DNA of 64,000 nucleotides from Neostapfia colusana. Its lineage: Eukaryota; Streptophyta; Magnoliopsida; Poales; Poaceae. The notes under the pieces were generated by a model. That model had not been told where the DNA came from. It saw nothing but the letters and a program-made list of their open reading frames with translations, and searched no databases. Made by a program: the position numbers and the translations under genes. Shown here piece after piece: positions 63,121 to 64,000 of the stretch; the first letter of the stretch is position 1, and each line of letters begins with the position of its first letter. The stretch covers positions 54,101,671-54,165,670 of the forward strand of contig JASWHV010000008.1 of assembly GCA_030760725.1 (NCBI GenBank), given 5' to 3'.

Positions 63121-64000
63121 ATGACAGCGGATAAACAGTTCAAGAATGGGTGGGTGGAATCTCACTGTTCTCGCCACAGCGGCTATCCGGAAGCATTGAG
63201 GCAGATGCTTCAATATTTCGGGTACAACCAGATGCCGCAGTACTTCGCCAAGGAAGAAGGCGAGGAGGGGAACAAGACGTGGACAATCCATGTCGAAGTT
63301 CCTGCAGGACCTATGCCACCCGGGTGGGCGCCGTTCACCGTCACGGTGAGAGGTAGACAACCCGAGGGAATGTGGCAAGTGGCAGCCCGTGACACTATGT
63401 CACGTTTCTGCCAGCTACACGTGAGAGCGATGGAGGGCACTCCATACGCGCTCGTTCCGGTGGAGGGACAGGCTCATCATGTGTGGGAAGGGAGGTACCG
63501 GGAGGCAGCCGATCCGGGTTGCCCAAGGTACAGCCCCGCGGAGGCAAGCCTTAGCCTCCAGATGAGGGCGGGAAATACCGTGATGGACAGCCAAGCTGTT
63601 TATACGGAGCATCTCGCCGCAAAGCTCAAGGAAAGCATCGGCCGCGGAGACCATTTCGAGAGTGCTCACAGCGCACTCCGCAATGTGCTCCTTCCGATGA
63701 TTAAGCGACTGAACGAACAGCATAATCAGTTGCATCGTCTGAAGAAGGCGAAGAAGAAGAGCCGTGTCGACATCGCGGCGTTGCAAGAACTGGTGCAGAC
63801 TCTAACCCAGCAGAATGAGTTCCTTACTCAAGAGCGGGATGACGCTATTGAGGAAGGGCAAGGCTGGGAAGAAGACTACAACCAAGCCATGGACAAGGTG
63901 CATGCATTGCCGGACCTCGTACCTCCGGTATTGGGCATACCGGTGGTCTTGGGTCTTCTGGCAATGGGAGAACCCGAGATGGGTGAAGAGGTTGTAGATC
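63121..64000 (+). CDS. Pre-gag ORF of D, open to window edge, unknown function
   Basis: Starts ATG ACA GCG GAT right after TTTTTACAG and stays open for 293 codons to the end of the window. Residues 50-125 contain a beta-rich looking region (TWTIHVEVPAGPMPPGWAPF, MEGTPYALVPVEG). Residues 185-260 are strongly helical with heptad-like hydrophobics (LLPMIKRLNEQHNQLHRL, LQELVQTLTQQNEFLTQERD) and a KKAKKKSR basic patch. Residues 263-282 are hydrophobic (LPDLVPPVLGIPVVLGLLAM). Position after the primer site and domain order match the broken frames in B and C. Gag motifs are absent. It is not a known host gene as far as I can tell. Confidence 0.65.
   Translation, partial: MTADKQFKNGWVESHCSRHSGYPEALRQMLQYFGYNQMPQYFAKEEGEEGNKTWTIHVEVPAGPMPPGWAPFTVTVRGRQPEGMWQVAARDTMSRFCQLHVRAMEGTPYALVPVEGQAHHVWEGRYREAADPGCPRYSPAEASLSLQMRAGNTVMDSQAVYTEHLAAKLKESIGRGDHFESAHSALRNVLLPMIKRLNEQHNQLHRLKKAKKKSRVDIAALQELVQTLTQQNEFLTQERDDAIEEGQGWEEDYNQAMDKVHALPDLVPPVLGIPVVLGLLAMGEPEMGEEVVD

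Larger units (their letters stand above)
57605..64000 (+). mobile_element. Tekay-like element D, left part
   Basis: LTR 57605-61616, primer site 61621-61632, a long leader, and an open pre-gag frame from 63121 to the right edge. Possible duplication GTTTT at 57600-57604. It is the innermost and likely youngest element of nest 2. gag and pol are not reached. Confidence 0.8.

Overview
Organism and content. This looks like heterochromatic or intergenic DNA from a large grass (Poaceae) genome. It holds Ty3/gypsy LTR retrotransposons of two plant lineages and one Mutator-like (MULE) transposase remnant. One lineage is Tekay/Del-like chromoviruses with 3-4 kb LTRs, an iMet-type primer site and a C-terminal chromodomain-like tail. 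The other is a Tat (RIRE2/Retand-like) element with a second RNase H. I see no single-copy host gene, tRNA, rRNA or CRISPR. The species cannot be fixed from the sequence. Element names A1, A2, B, C, D, E, F and G are mine.

Nest 1 (1-45,543). A minus-strand MULE pseudogene (N-terminal part ending near 42,812, C-terminal part at 765-550) is split by Tat element F (minus, 766-42,811). F is split in its 3' noncoding region by A1 (plus, 2,697-34,862, target duplication TGGAC). A1 is split in its 5' LTR by A2 (plus, 5,092-26,146, duplication GTTGA). A2 is split in its integrase by B (plus, 9,908-22,585, duplication TTCTG/TTCTA). This is five levels deep.

Nest 2 (45,544-64,000). Element C is split in its integrase by E, E in its gag by G, and G in its U3 by D. 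Only the left sides are inside the window.

Coding state. All gag and pol frames are broken by stops or frameshifts. The exception is an open frame of at least 293 codons in D (63,121 to the right edge), upstream of where gag is expected. Homologous-looking pre-gag frames sit in B (13,557-14,327) and C (48,640-49,613). The frame is deleted in A1 and A2 and reduced to a tail in E.

Most interesting signals. (1) Every Tekay-like LTR family here carries the same hidden two-exon acidic reading frame: an exon of about 70-84 nt after TAG, ending at an AG|GCAAG (GC-type) donor in phase 1, then a terminal exon ending in a stop, in the same phase in all five families. (2) Between these exons lies a run of perfect palindromes whose arms change in a compensatory way between families. 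(3) gag and pre-gag start codons all directly follow AG, often after a T-rich tract, as if reached by splicing from the LTR leader. (4) A 57-bp G-box/GAGCTC repeat array fills the U3 of both Tekay-like and Tat LTRs. (5) B and E inserted within about 5 bp of the same integrase position in two different hosts.
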